Assembly: GCA_029982205.1 (NCBI GenBank)
Contig: JARRCM010000003.1
Span: 30,740 to 94,739, forward strand
Reading direction: 5' to 3'
Origin: Thermosediminibacterales bacterium
GTDB taxonomy: Bacteria; Bacillota; Thermosediminibacteria; Koleobacterales; JARRCM01
DNA length: 64,000 nucleotides
The position numbers and the translations under genes are program-made. Of the stretch, positions 44,180 through 54,696 are shown one piece after another. Positions within the stretch are counted from its first letter, which is position 1. Every line of letters begins with the position of its first letter. The notes beneath the pieces were generated by a model. The model worked only from the letters and a program-made list of their open reading frames with translations, ran no database searches and was not told where the DNA came from.

Positions 44180-47100
44180 GTGAGCAGCCATAATATTTGG
44201 ACCGAAGAACAGCTTTCTGCTATAGATGCAGCTAAAGGCAATCTTTTGATATCTGCGGCTGCAGGTGCAGGCAAAACAGCAGTTTTAGTTGAAAGAATTA
44301 TTCGCAAGGTTAAAGATGCTGAAAACCCTATTGATATAGATCGCTTGCTTGTTGTTACGTTCACAAATGCAGCAGCTGCAGAGATGAAAGAGCGGATAGG
44401 AGAAGCAATAGCAAAAGAATTAAACCAAAATCCCTATTCCAAACACTTAAGCCGTCAGCTTGCTCTTTTAAACAGGGCATATATATTAACAATTCATTCT
44501 TTCTGCCTTGAAGTGGTCAGGCAAAACTTTTATAAATTAGATTTAGATCCCTCTTTTCGTATAGCAAATGAGACAGAATCCGAACTGCTTAAACTTGAAG
44601 TCCTTGAGCAGGTATTTGAAAAAAACTATGATCAAGAAAATAATGATTCTTTTTTAAGCCTGGTTGAGTTTTATGGAGGTCAGCGTGATGATGCACCGCT
44701 CCAAAACCTCGTTTTAAAACTTTATGAATTTGCGCAAAGCAATCCCTGGCCTGAAGACTGGTTGCGTCAGGCAGCAAAAAAGTTTAAAGTTTCGAAAGAT
44801 ACGGATTTGGACAGTCTGGACTGGAGCAAAAGTATAATAGAAGATTTGAAAATTGAACTTGACGGGATGCAAAACTTACTATTAACTGCCTTAAAATTAG
44901 CGGAACTGCCGGGAGGCCCAAAACCCTATATAAAAAACTTGAAAGATGATCTGGTTGTTATAAGCGACCTTCAAAGGTCCTGTGAAACATCATGGAACGA
45001 AGCTTATAAATGCTTTAATTCTGTTGAGTTCAGCAGGTTAAAGAGATGTCCAAAAGATGTGGATGATAGGCTTAAAGAAAGGGTAAAAACCCTGCGTGAT
45101 GAAGTAAAAAAAAGGATAAACAACTTAAAAGATGAATTGTTTAAAAGGCCGCCTGAAGAATGTATTAAGGATTTGATCAGCATTTCGCCTGTTATAGATA
45201 CCCTTATTGAACTTGTTGTTGAATTTGGTAAGGAGTATCATAAAGCAAAAAAGGCAAGAGGGCTGGTAGATTTTAGCGACCTGGAACATTACTGCTTAGA
45301 CATACTGTTATCTGAAAACGCAAAACCTGGGGAGTTGATTCCATCTTCTACGGCGGGGGAACTGAGGGAAAGGTTTGAAGAGATCCTCATTGACGAATAC
45401 CAAGATATTAATGCCGTACAGGAAGCAATTTTAAACTTGATATCCAAACAGGGCAGCGATTGCCCGAATATGTTCATGGTTGGTGATGTAAAACAGAGTA
45501 TATATAGATTTCGGCTGGCATGTCCAGAACTTTTTTTGAACAAGTATTTAGAATACCCTAATACAAGTGAAACTTCGGAAAGGCGTATTGACCTTACTAA
45601 AAACTTTCGCAGCAGAAAAGAAGTGTTGGACGGGGTGAATTTTGTTTTCCGACAAATAATGAGCCGCAGAATCGGCGAAATAGAGTATGATAAAAAAGCA
45701 GAACTGGTATATAACGCCGACTATCCTGCTGTAAGTGATAATAAAAAAGCTTTAACTGGTCCTGTAGAGCTGCATATTATCGAGAAAAACGATGACTTAG
45801 ACCGGGAAAATCCACAAAAAGAAAACAGTGATGAAGAAGAAAAACAATCTTCAGAAGACATTGAAGAACTGGATACAGCTCAAAAAGAAGCTCGAACAGC
45901 TGCGAAAATAATACGGGAAATTATGGCTGCAGGAAAAAAAGAAAGATATTATATTTATGACAAAAAAAGGAAAATATACAGGTATGTACAATACCGGGAC
46001 ATAGTTGTGCTTCTACGAGCCACCAAAAACTGGGGAAACACATTTCTTGAAGAATTCCGTGTTCAGGGCATTCCTTCTTATGCTGAAATTTCTTCCGGAT
46101 ATTTCGATGCCACTGAAGTTCAGGTTGTTATTGCTTTGTTGAGAATTATTGACAACCCTCGACAGGATATCCCTTTAGCCGGTCTGCTGCGTTCACCTAT
46201 TGTAGGGTTAAATGCAGAGGAACTTGCCGAAATCCGGCTTTGTAAACCTGAAATGAGCTTCTATGATGCTCTTTTGGAAGCTGCAAAAAGGGATGATGAA
46301 CTAAAAACGCTTTCAAGAAAGTGCAGAGATTTCTTAAAAAAACTTGAAAACTGGAGGACAATGGCCAGACAGGGCCGGTTGTCAGACCTTATTTGGACGC
46401 TTTACCGTGAAACGGGTTATTATGATTATGTGGGCTGTATGCCAGGAGGAGCCCAGAGACAGGCAAATCTCAGAGCACTTTATGACAGGGCACAGCAATA
46501 TGAAAGAACTACATTTAGAGGGCTGTTTCAGTTTTTGAATTTTTTAGAACGAATACAAGACAGCGGTAATGACCTTGGGGCGGCAAGGGCTCTTGGTGAA
46601 AATGAAGACGTTGTGAGGATAATGAGTATTCACAAAAGCAAAGGCTTGGAATTTCCTGTAGTTATTGTTGCTGGGTTAGGAAAACAGTTTAATATGAAGG
46701 ACCTGAACCAGGACGTTTTATTACATAAGAATTTAGGATTAGGGCCTAATTTTGTGGATCCACATATAAGGCTTAAATACCCTACAATAGCAAAAACTGC
46801 TATTAAGAGGAGACTAAAACTTGAAACCCTTTCTGAAGAAATGCGCCTTTTGTATGTAGCTATGACGAGGGCGAGGGAAAAACTTATCTTGATGGGATCT
46901 GTTAAAGATGTTGCCGTATCAGCTGCTAAATGGTGTTATTATGCTGGCAAACCAGACTGGCAAATTCCAGAAACAGAAACAGCGTCTGCCAAAACATGTC
47001 TTGACTGGATATGCCCGGCCATTGCACGGCATCCTGGAGGAGAACCATTGAGAAAGTTAGCTCACTGGGAAGGGCAGTTACCTGCAGAGATGGTAAAAGA

Positions 47101-47944
47101 TGATTCGGTATGGTCTGTTTATATACACAGAAGTTTACAACAAAGACAGGATAACAGTAAAGAAGCAGCAGATTACTCAAATTTACTTAAACTTATTAAA
47201 AAATTTTCTCCAATTGAATCACAAAGCGAATACAAGGAAATCGTAGGCAAAAATCTTTCATGGAGTTACCCGTATTCAAAAATTGCAGGCAGACCTGCCA
47301 AAATCAGTGTTTCAGAGCTTAAAGACAAATTACGGGTTGAATATGTGGAAGATATATGCTTTCCGTTGTATTTAAGCCAAACTTATCTCCGACCGCAGTT
47401 TTTAAAAGAAGCAAAAGGGTTGACAGCAGCAGAACAGGGAAGTGTTGTTCACATTGTCATGCAGCACATAAACTTAAAGGGCAGCCTTGATGAAGAGGGA
47501 ATTAAATCCCAGGTTTCTGAAATGGTAAACCAGGAAATCTTAACTGAGAAACAGGCTCTTTCTGTTGACTGCTCAAAAATAGCCGGATTTTTCAGAACAG
47601 ATTTAGGGTGCAGAGTAACAGCATCAAATAAGGTTTTGCGGGAAATTCCTTTCAGTCTAGGAGTTTGGCCTGGAGAGTTTTACCCGAACCTTCAAGGAGA
47701 ATTAGATAAAAATGAAAGGATAATCCTCCAAGGAATTATTGACTTGTTGTTCTATGAGGGGGATGAGGTTGTCTTAGTTGATTTTAAAACTGATAGGGTC
47801 ACTCCAGAACAGTTACAGAATGTAAAACAGCGTTATAATATACAGATAGGCCTTTATGAAAAGGCAGTTAAGGAGATTTTGAAAAAGCCTGTAAAAGGTA
47901 AATATTTATACCTTTTCCATCCGGGCATACAAGTTGAAATGTAA
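44180..47944 (+). CDS. addA: ATP-dependent helicase/nuclease subunit A
   Basis: UvrD-like helicase-nuclease of AddAB, 1254 residues. Walker A AAAGAGKTAVLVERI (about 28-42), LLVVTFTNAAAAEMKERI, DEYQDINAVQE (helicase motif II) and RLLYVAMTRAREKL (motif VI) are clear. The C-terminal nuclease motif is VDFKTDR. A strongly acidic, Glu/Ser-rich insert occurs at about residues 537-565. The start is GTG 44180 with AAAGGAGGGG. Ends 48 bases before sbcD. Confidence 0.95.
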   Translation: MSSHNIWTEEQLSAIDAAKGNLLISAAAGAGKTAVLVERIIRKVKDAENPIDIDRLLVVTFTNAAAAEMKERIGEAIAKELNQNPYSKHLSRQLALLNRAYILTIHSFCLEVVRQNFYKLDLDPSFRIANETESELLKLEVLEQVFEKNYDQENNDSFLSLVEFYGGQRDDAPLQNLVLKLYEFAQSNPWPEDWLRQAAKKFKVSKDTDLDSLDWSKSIIEDLKIELDGMQNLLLTALKLAELPGGPKPYIKNLKDDLVVISDLQRSCETSWNEAYKCFNSVEFSRLKRCPKDVDDRLKERVKTLRDEVKKRINNLKDELFKRPPEECIKDLISISPVIDTLIELVVEFGKEYHKAKKARGLVDFSDLEHYCLDILLSENAKPGELIPSSTAGELRERFEEILIDEYQDINAVQEAILNLISKQGSDCPNMFMVGDVKQSIYRFRLACPELFLNKYLEYPNTSETSERRIDLTKNFRSRKEVLDGVNFVFRQIMSRRIGEIEYDKKAELVYNADYPAVSDNKKALTGPVELHIIEKNDDLDRENPQKENSDEEEKQSSEDIEELDTAQKEARTAAKIIREIMAAGKKERYYIYDKKRKIYRYVQYRDIVVLLRATKNWGNTFLEEFRVQGIPSYAEISSGYFDATEVQVVIALLRIIDNPRQDIPLAGLLRSPIVGLNAEELAEIRLCKPEMSFYDALLEAAKRDDELKTLSRKCRDFLKKLENWRTMARQGRLSDLIWTLYRETGYYDYVGCMPGGAQRQANLRALYDRAQQYERTTFRGLFQFLNFLERIQDSGNDLGAARALGENEDVVRIMSIHKSKGLEFPVVIVAGLGKQFNMKDLNQDVLLHKNLGLGPNFVDPHIRLKYPTIAKTAIKRRLKLETLSEEMRLLYVAMTRAREKLILMGSVKDVAVSAAKWCYYAGKPDWQIPETETASAKTCLDWICPAIARHPGGEPLRKLAHWEGQLPAEMVKDDSVWSVYIHRSLQQRQDNSKEAADYSNLLKLIKKFSPIESQSEYKEIVGKNLSWSYPYSKIAGRPAKISVSELKDKLRVEYVEDICFPLYLSQTYLRPQFLKEAKGLTAAEQGSVVHIVMQHINLKGSLDEEGIKSQVSEMVNQEILTEKQALSVDCSKIAGFFRTDLGCRVTASNKVLREIPFSLGVWPGEFYPNLQGELDKNERIILQGIIDLLFYEGDEVVLVDFKTDRVTPEQLQNVKQRYNIQIGLYEKAVKEILKKPVKGKYLYLFHPGIQVEM

Positions 47945-47992
47945 CTAACGTAGATTGTTTTAAACTTTACATAAGATAAGGGGGATAAAAAG

Positions 47993-49255
47993 GTGAGAAT
48001 ACTCCATACTGCTGACTGGCACCTGGGGAAAAACCTTGAGGGCAGAAGCAGATTAGAGGAACAGCAAGAGTTTATTGATGAACTTGTAGAAATCGTAAAA
48101 AATGAGTGTATAGACATGGTTTTGGTTGCCGGGGACGTTTTTGATACTTACAATCCTCCTGCTGAAGCTGAAAAACTTTTTTATGACTGTCTTGACAGGC
48201 TGACTGAAGAGGGAAAAAGAGGGGTTATCGTTATAGCTGGAAACCATGACAGCCCTGATAGGCTTTGTGCTTCGATGCCTTTGGCAGCAAGGCATGGAAT
48301 CGTGCTTATAGGTTTACCAAACAGCAGTATTTCAACAACCGCTGGTTATAGCAGAGAAGGTATTAACATTGTAAAAGGGGGCATTGGATGGGTAGAAATA
48401 GAAATTGCTTCATGCAGCCAGAGGGCGGTGGTTTTAACCCTTCCCTATCCTTCAGAAGCAAGACTTAAAGAAGTCATTACAGATTCCATTGATGAAAACA
48501 AATTCCAAATTGCTTATTCTGAAAAAGTCGGGTATATGTTTTCGCAATTATCTCAACATTTTAGAACAGATACCGTTAATCTTGCAATGAGTCATATATT
48601 TGTAAAAGGTGGAAAAGAATCTGATTCAGAACGCCCAATTCAAATGGTAGGAGGCGCATGCAGTGTAGATCCTAAGGCACTTCCACAAAACGCCCATTAT
48701 ATTGCCCTAGGACATCTTCATAGGCCTCAAGCTGTGGAAGGTTCATCTGTCCCTGCTTATTATGCAGGTTCTCCATTGGGCTACAGTTTTTCAGAAGCAG
48801 GCCAAACAAAAAGTGTATTTATCATTGATGCAGAACCTGGCAAACCTGCAAACATAAAAGAAATACACCTCTGTTCCGGAAAGCCTTTAGTGAAATGGGT
48901 TGCTACAGGCGGGTTGAAAGATGTCTATAAATGGATTGACGAAGGTCGTGACAAAACTGCCTGGATAGATTTGGAATTACATATAGAAAGCCCTCTTACA
49001 CAGGCAGACATACAAAACATTCGTGAAGCAAGGCATGGAATAATTAATATAAGACCTGTATTGCCTCAAATGGCAGAAAACTTTTCAATTGAGAGAAGGT
49101 CTGAACTTCCCATTGATGAGCTGTTTAAGCGGTTTTATAAAAGCAGAGTGGGTGTAGAACCGGATGACAGCATTATTGAACTTTTTATGAAACTAGTTTT
49201 TGAAGGGGAGGAAACAGAAGGAGAAGAAACAGGGGAAAGGGGAACTGTGAAATGA
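47993..49255 (+). CDS. sbcD: Exonuclease SbcCD, nuclease subunit
   Basis: Mre11-type phosphoesterase of 420 residues. Metal motifs are all present: HTADWHLGK (about 4-12), VAGDVFDTY, GNHDSPDR and GHLHRPQ. With SbcC it opens hairpins and trims DNA ends. The start is GTG 47993 after GGGGGAT. Its last bases overlap the sbcC start by 4 (ATGA), indicating coupled translation. Confidence 0.95.
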   Translation: MRILHTADWHLGKNLEGRSRLEEQQEFIDELVEIVKNECIDMVLVAGDVFDTYNPPAEAEKLFYDCLDRLTEEGKRGVIVIAGNHDSPDRLCASMPLAARHGIVLIGLPNSSISTTAGYSREGINIVKGGIGWVEIEIASCSQRAVVLTLPYPSEARLKEVITDSIDENKFQIAYSEKVGYMFSQLSQHFRTDTVNLAMSHIFVKGGKESDSERPIQMVGGACSVDPKALPQNAHYIALGHLHRPQAVEGSSVPAYYAGSPLGYSFSEAGQTKSVFIIDAEPGKPANIKEIHLCSGKPLVKWVATGGLKDVYKWIDEGRDKTAWIDLELHIESPLTQADIQNIREARHGIINIRPVLPQMAENFSIERRSELPIDELFKRFYKSRVGVEPDDSIIELFMKLVFEGEETEGEETGERGTVK

Positions 49256-52200
49256 AACCCATCAGTTTAAGTATTGCGGGATTGCACAGCTTTAGAGAAC
49301 CACAAGTTATTGATTTTGAAAAACTTTGCGAGACAGGAGTGTTTGGTATTTTCGGCCCCACAGGAAGCGGCAAATCCACCATTCTGGACGCCATTACCCT
49401 TGCATTGTACGGGAAAGTAGAACGGGCTGCAAACAATACTCGAGGTATACTTAATCATGCTGAAGAAAAGCTTACAGTAAAGTTTTTATTTGAACTTGGA
49501 AGTTCCAAAGGCAGGAGAAGATATCGTGTAGAAAGAAGCTTCAAACGCAGCAGTGGGGATTCAGTCAATATCAGCAACTGCCGTCTTGTTGAATTAACGG
49601 AAGGAAATGAAAAAGTTATATCTGATAAGACTACGGAAATTACCGCAGCTATTGAACGTCTCCTTGGTTTGAACGTGGATGATTTTACAAGGGCTGTTGT
49701 GCTTCCACAGGGCAAATTTTCCGAATTTTTATCTCTTAAAGGGGCAGAACGGCGCAGAATGCTCCAGCGCTTATTTAACTTGCAACAATACGGAGAAAGT
49801 TTAAACCAGCGTTTGAATCAGTATCTTAACAGTACATCTCAGAAGCTTCAGAGCATTGAGGGAGAACAACGAGGGCTGGGAGAAGCATCAGAAGCAGCAG
49901 TAAAAGCTGCTAAAGCCCTGCTTGACACAATAAATAAACAGGAAGAACTGCTTAAGATAAGTCTGAATAAAACGGAAAAGGAGTTTAACGAGAAAAAACA
50001 GGTTTGGGAACTCCAAAACGAATTAAATAAATTAAAAGAAGAGGAAAAAAAACATCAAGGGAAAAAGAAAGAAATCGAAATTAAAGAAAAGAAGCTTGAA
50101 AAGGCTCTAAGGGCAGAAGAAATCAGGCCATATCTGGATGAAGTAACAGAAGCTGAAAACTCTCTTGAAAAAGCTCAAAAAGAACTTCAAGCATTAACAG
50201 AAAAGTTTCAAACAGAATGTTTAAAGGAACAAAAAGCAAGGGAAGAATATGAGAAATGTAATGAAGACAAACAGAAACAAGAACCTTTACTAATAGAATT
50301 AAAATCTCGTCTTGAGCAGGCCTTAAAGATGGAACAGGAAGCCGAGCAGCTTTTGGAACAGCTTAAAAAACAGCAAGTTGAATATGAAAAAATCAAAAAC
50401 TTCCTAAATTCATTAAATCAGCAGATAAAAATATGTTTAACTCAAAAGGAAGAATTAGCAGAAAAACTGGCGAAACATCAAAAAGAACTTGAAAAAAATT
50501 CGGTAACTCCTGAATACCGCCGGCAGGTAAATGACGCATTTAATCTCAAAAAAAATTTTCTTAATGCAGAAAAGGCAAAATACAGGGCAGAAAAAAACTT
50601 AAAATCCAAACAAGGAGAACTTGAAAAATTAGAAACTGTCTTGAAACAGGCTGAACATCAAGTTGGAATAGAACAGGAAAAACTTACTGAGATTCAAAAC
50701 AAATTATCCATTCTTCAGGATAATAAACCTGTTGACGAACAGGATTTGCTGCATAAAGAAAAAGAATTAATAAGCTTAAAAAGTGTTATAGAAGAAATTA
50801 TCAAACTGCAAAAAAATCGGTCTATTGAAGTTGAAAATATGGAAAATATAAAAAAAGAGCTTCAAGAAGCAAAATCTCAATATAAATCAGCTAAAGAACA
50901 CTGCATTAATGCTGAAAACATTCTTAATAACATTAAAAAACAGTTAGAAGACTCTGAGATTAAGCTCAAAGAATTAGAACATAAAAATTACGCATCCCGG
51001 TTAGCAGAAACCCTTAAGCCGGGCCAGCCCTGTCCGGTGTGCGGTTCTGTTGTTCATCCCTCTCCGGCGGTTTTGATAGAAAATACTAAAATAAAAGAAA
51101 TGGAAACACATCTAAAACTGCTAAAAGAAAAATATGAGGAAGCAGAAAAGAATTACAATGCAGCAAGGGAAAAATCTACAAAATCTGAAATTTCTCTTGT
51201 TGCCAAACTGCAGATGTTTGAAAATGCAAAAAATGCTGTAGAAAAAATAAACCGGGAGATCTATGAGGCAAGACAACGACTTCCTGAAAATTATATTGGT
51301 AAAGATACTGACGAATTGAAAAGGTTATTAAAAGAAGAGAACCAAAAAACCGAGAAAATGCAAAAAGATTTGACAGAATGGCAAAACAAGGTTAAAGAAG
51401 TCACCCAGGAAGTTGAGGAATTAAAAAGCGTATTAGCCGAAGCGAGAGAAAAAATGAAAACTGCTGAAGCTCAAAAAGCTGCCGCACATAAAGCCGTTGA
51501 AGAAGCAAATGAAAATTTAAAAACTACAGAAATGGAGCTTGATAGAATAAAACAAGACCTTGACAAGGCGAGGGGGCAAATACCTATAGACAGGATTGAA
51601 AAAGAAAAACAAAGTATTGATGATGCAGATAAAAAAATTGATGATTTAAATAAACAAATAAGAAAAACAAATGAAGATATAAAACTGCTTGAAAAAAAGC
51701 TTCAGAATTTAGATAAAGAAAAAAACCAGGCAGAAGTACAAAGGGCTAGAATAGAGAACAACATAGAACAGCTTAATAAACAATTTGAAGAGAAAAAATC
51801 AAGCATTCAAAAAATTACACAAGGAAGACCAGCCGAAGAGCTGTTGGAAAATACAGTTAAAGCTCTTGAAATTTTAAGAAAGCGGTTTGAAACAAGCAAA
51901 AGTAAGTATGATAAAATTTTAGAGCTAAAAAATAAAGTATTGCAAGATAAAGTTGCTGCACAAAAAGCTTTAAGTATTGCAGTTGACCGGAACAATAAGG
52001 CTAGAGAAACCCTTGATAAAGCGTTACGGCAAAGGCATTTCACTTCTAAGGGGGAAGCAGAAGAATGTTTGTGCAGTGAAACAGAAATAAACGAAATGAA
52101 AAATGAAGTAGACACATACCGCAAAAAAGAAGAAAGTTTAAAAAACAGCCTAAAAGAGCTTGAAAACAAATTGAATGGAAGAAACGTAACCCAAAAAGAG

Positions 52201-52866
52201 TGGGAAAAAATACAAGAGGATTATAAGAATTTAAGAAAGTCACTGGATCAAGTATTATCTAAAAAAGGGGAAGCAAAACGGGATTATGAAGATATTAAGA
52301 AAAAGCACTTATCATGGCTTGATCTTGAAAAACAACGAAAAGAACTGGCTGCCTTAGAAAACAAGCTAAAAGAACTCCAGAGTGTATTAAGGGGTAATGC
52401 TTTTGTGGAATTTATCGCAGAAGAACAGCTTATGAATGTCGCTTTAGAAGCATCGAAACGTTTAGGTCAGCTAACAAAGCACAGATATGCCCTTGAAATC
52501 GGTTCTGACGGCGCTTTTATTATGAGGGATGACGCCAACGGCGGGGTAAAACGACCTGTGTCTACACTTTCCGGTGGGGAAACGTTTTTAACTTCCCTGG
52601 CCCTTGCCCTTGCGCTTTCTTCACAGATTCAATTAAAGGGAGAATGTCCTTTAGAGTTTTTCTTTCTTGATGAAGGTTTTGGAAGCCTGGACTCAGAATT
52701 ATTGGAAATAGTAATGGATACTCTGGAAAAACTTCACTTTGAAAACCTTACCATCGGAATAATAAGTCATGTTCCAGAGCTTCGAAACCGCCTGGCGCGC
52801 CGTTTGATAGTAGAGCCTGCAGAGCCAGGAGGCAGAGGCAGCAGGGTCAGTATTGAAATTGCTTAG
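49252..52866 (+). CDS. sbcC: Exonuclease SbcCD, ATPase subunit
   Basis: SMC/Rad50-like ATPase of 1204 residues. Walker A GPTGSGKST (about 36-44) near the N-terminus and, at the C-terminus, the signature TLSGGETF and Walker B FFFLDEGFGSLD. Between them lie two very long coiled coils joined by a zinc hook, Cys594-Pro-Val-Cys597. It completes the double-strand-break block addB-addA-sbcD-sbcC. The 3' end overlaps the convergent glycogen phosphorylase gene by 20 bases. Confidence 0.95.
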   Translation: MKPISLSIAGLHSFREPQVIDFEKLCETGVFGIFGPTGSGKSTILDAITLALYGKVERAANNTRGILNHAEEKLTVKFLFELGSSKGRRRYRVERSFKRSSGDSVNISNCRLVELTEGNEKVISDKTTEITAAIERLLGLNVDDFTRAVVLPQGKFSEFLSLKGAERRRMLQRLFNLQQYGESLNQRLNQYLNSTSQKLQSIEGEQRGLGEASEAAVKAAKALLDTINKQEELLKISLNKTEKEFNEKKQVWELQNELNKLKEEEKKHQGKKKEIEIKEKKLEKALRAEEIRPYLDEVTEAENSLEKAQKELQALTEKFQTECLKEQKAREEYEKCNEDKQKQEPLLIELKSRLEQALKMEQEAEQLLEQLKKQQVEYEKIKNFLNSLNQQIKICLTQKEELAEKLAKHQKELEKNSVTPEYRRQVNDAFNLKKNFLNAEKAKYRAEKNLKSKQGELEKLETVLKQAEHQVGIEQEKLTEIQNKLSILQDNKPVDEQDLLHKEKELISLKSVIEEIIKLQKNRSIEVENMENIKKELQEAKSQYKSAKEHCINAENILNNIKKQLEDSEIKLKELEHKNYASRLAETLKPGQPCPVCGSVVHPSPAVLIENTKIKEMETHLKLLKEKYEEAEKNYNAAREKSTKSEISLVAKLQMFENAKNAVEKINREIYEARQRLPENYIGKDTDELKRLLKEENQKTEKMQKDLTEWQNKVKEVTQEVEELKSVLAEAREKMKTAEAQKAAAHKAVEEANENLKTTEMELDRIKQDLDKARGQIPIDRIEKEKQSIDDADKKIDDLNKQIRKTNEDIKLLEKKLQNLDKEKNQAEVQRARIENNIEQLNKQFEEKKSSIQKITQGRPAEELLENTVKALEILRKRFETSKSKYDKILELKNKVLQDKVAAQKALSIAVDRNNKARETLDKALRQRHFTSKGEAEECLCSETEINEMKNEVDTYRKKEESLKNSLKELENKLNGRNVTQKEWEKIQEDYKNLRKSLDQVLSKKGEAKRDYEDIKKKHLSWLDLEKQRKELAALENKLKELQSVLRGNAFVEFIAEEQLMNVALEASKRLGQLTKHRYALEIGSDGAFIMRDDANGGVKRPVSTLSGGETFLTSLALALALSSQIQLKGECPLEFFFLDEGFGSLDSELLEIVMDTLEKLHFENLTIGIISHVPELRNRLARRLIVEPAEPGGRGSRVSIEIA

Positions 52867-54487
52867 ATGGGTCTAGTGTATATATTTTATTGAAATATTC
52901 AAGTATCATCCTTTTTGCAGAAAATTTCTCATAAACAGTATCTATACTTGATTTCATCATCTGAATCCATTTTTGCCTGTTATTATAATAGGTTGGCAAA
53001 ACTTCATTAAGTAAAACTTTATACAATGACTTAAGGTCATACCTGTCCTGTTCCTTACTATTTTCAGAGTGAAAAGAATCTCCAAACTGCCATCCGTTGA
53101 CTCCGTGGTTACAAGCCTCCGGCCACCATCCGTCAAGGATACTCAAGTTTAATACACCGTTCATTGCAGCTTTCATGCCGGAGGTTCCGCTGGCTTCATG
53201 AGGCCGCCTTGGTGAATTGAGCCAAACATCACAACCACGGGTCATTTTTTTAGCAATTTCCATATCATAATTTTCAAGGAAAGCGATGGTATCCGGATGT
53301 TTTTGAGATATGTTGACAATTTCTTGAACAAAAGACTTTCCTTCAAAATCCTGAGGATGGGCTTTTCCGGAAAACAACAGCTGTATTTTTTTCTCCTTAA
53401 GAAGCTTACTCAGTTTTTCTTCATCCTTTAATATGAGTGTACTCCTTTTATACTCTGTAGACCTTCTTGCAAAACCTATTAACAGTGAGTCAGGTTTAAA
53501 ATTTACTCCTGTACGATTTTTGACAAATTCTATTAGTTCTTTTTTTAACTCCACATGGGTTTCCCATAACCCTCGGTTTCCTTTAAAAGCTTCTTCCATT
53601 CTGCTATCCATCCAGGTGGCTTTATGCACACCGTTTGTTATACCTATGATTTGAGACCTGTTATCAACGAAATTCCACATTCTGTTTGCAGTTTCACAAT
53701 GAAGTTGTGATACGGCATTTGATATTTTAGACAAACGAAGACCTGCTATTGTCATGTTAAAGGGGTCACCGCCGATAGCTGTTATCTGGTCATATGACAG
53801 CCAGTTATAAGCCCCTTTTTCCCACATTAAGCTCAGGTCATGTTCTTCATTACCTGCTCTTACAGGAGTATGAGTTGTAAAAACAATTTGATTTCTGGTG
53901 TTTTTCCAGGCTTCTTGAAAACTCATGTTTTGTTCATACATTTTTTCGCGAATAAGTTCGATTCCGGCAAAAACTGCGTGACCTTCATTGAAATGGTATA
54001 TATCTATATCAATTCCAAGCTTTCTTAAGGCCCTTATACCGCCAATTCCCAGGACCATTTCCTGGGGGATGCGCCTGTGACTGAAACCACCATAAAGCTG
54101 ATCGTTTATCAACCAGTCTTTGTTTTCTTCAATGTCAGTATCAAGAAGGTAAAGCGGAGCGTTATTAAAATCATCTACTTTCCAGACTTTACAGTAGACA
54201 TCTCTACCGCTTATATTAACAACAACCTTTATATCCGTGTCTTTTAAAAAATCATAATTAAACTTCGGAAAAGTATCATAAGGATATCCGCCGTTGCCGA
54301 TATATTGTTGTGTATAGTCTTCCTTCCAGAGCAATCCTATTCCCACAACAGGAAGACTGTTATCTTTTGCAGCCTTTAAATAATCACCTGCAAGGATTCC
54401 AAGACCACCGGCATAAAGTTTGAATTCCGAATCCAGGCCGTATTCCATACAAAAATAAGCAACCTTTGGTTTGGGTTTTATTTCCAT
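52847..54487 (-). CDS. glgP: Alpha-glucan (glycogen) phosphorylase, short type
   Basis: GT35 enzyme releasing glucose-1-phosphate from glycogen. At 546 residues it is the short class (common in thermophilic and anaerobic bacteria), which lacks the long N-terminal extension of the 800-residue form. VAYFCMEYGL at the start, HFNEGHAVF, TTHTPVRAGNE and the PLP-associated EASGTSGMKAAMNG (about 428) are diagnostic. GGAGC-like weak site before the ATG (AAAAAAGGAGC). It stands alone, convergent with sbcC, with no other glg genes near. Confidence 0.93.
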   Translation of the reverse strand: MEIKPKPKVAYFCMEYGLDSEFKLYAGGLGILAGDYLKAAKDNSLPVVGIGLLWKEDYTQQYIGNGGYPYDTFPKFNYDFLKDTDIKVVVNISGRDVYCKVWKVDDFNNAPLYLLDTDIEENKDWLINDQLYGGFSHRRIPQEMVLGIGGIRALRKLGIDIDIYHFNEGHAVFAGIELIREKMYEQNMSFQEAWKNTRNQIVFTTHTPVRAGNEEHDLSLMWEKGAYNWLSYDQITAIGGDPFNMTIAGLRLSKISNAVSQLHCETANRMWNFVDNRSQIIGITNGVHKATWMDSRMEEAFKGNRGLWETHVELKKELIEFVKNRTGVNFKPDSLLIGFARRSTEYKRSTLILKDEEKLSKLLKEKKIQLLFSGKAHPQDFEGKSFVQEIVNISQKHPDTIAFLENYDMEIAKKMTRGCDVWLNSPRRPHEASGTSGMKAAMNGVLNLSILDGWWPEACNHGVNGWQFGDSFHSENSKEQDRYDLKSLYKVLLNEVLPTYYNNRQKWIQMMKSSIDTVYEKFSAKRMILEYFNKIYTLDPSKQFQY

Positions 54488-54592
54488 GATTTTTGCTCCT
54501 TTTTTAAGGTTTTGTTTATATAGTATTTGTTGTTTTTTATTACTTAATTAATACCAAATAATGGTTTGTATTGGGGGTCAGTATTAATTGGC

Positions 54593-54622
54593 TTGACTTA
54601 ATATGGAAGTCTATTATATTAT
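54593..54622 (+). promoter_or_regulatory. Promoter of phoP
   Basis: TTGACT (54593-54598) with an 18-base spacer to TATTAT (54617-54622), or 16 bases to TATATT (54615-54620). It is 75 bases before the response-regulator start. No TTAACA-type repeats are seen here, unlike before pstS and pstC. Confidence 0.6.
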
Positions 54623-54696
54623 ACATATAAAATTAAAGGTTTTCAGAAATATTGAACAGATTGTCAGTTTGCTGTGTGATTTCAGGGGGGATATTT

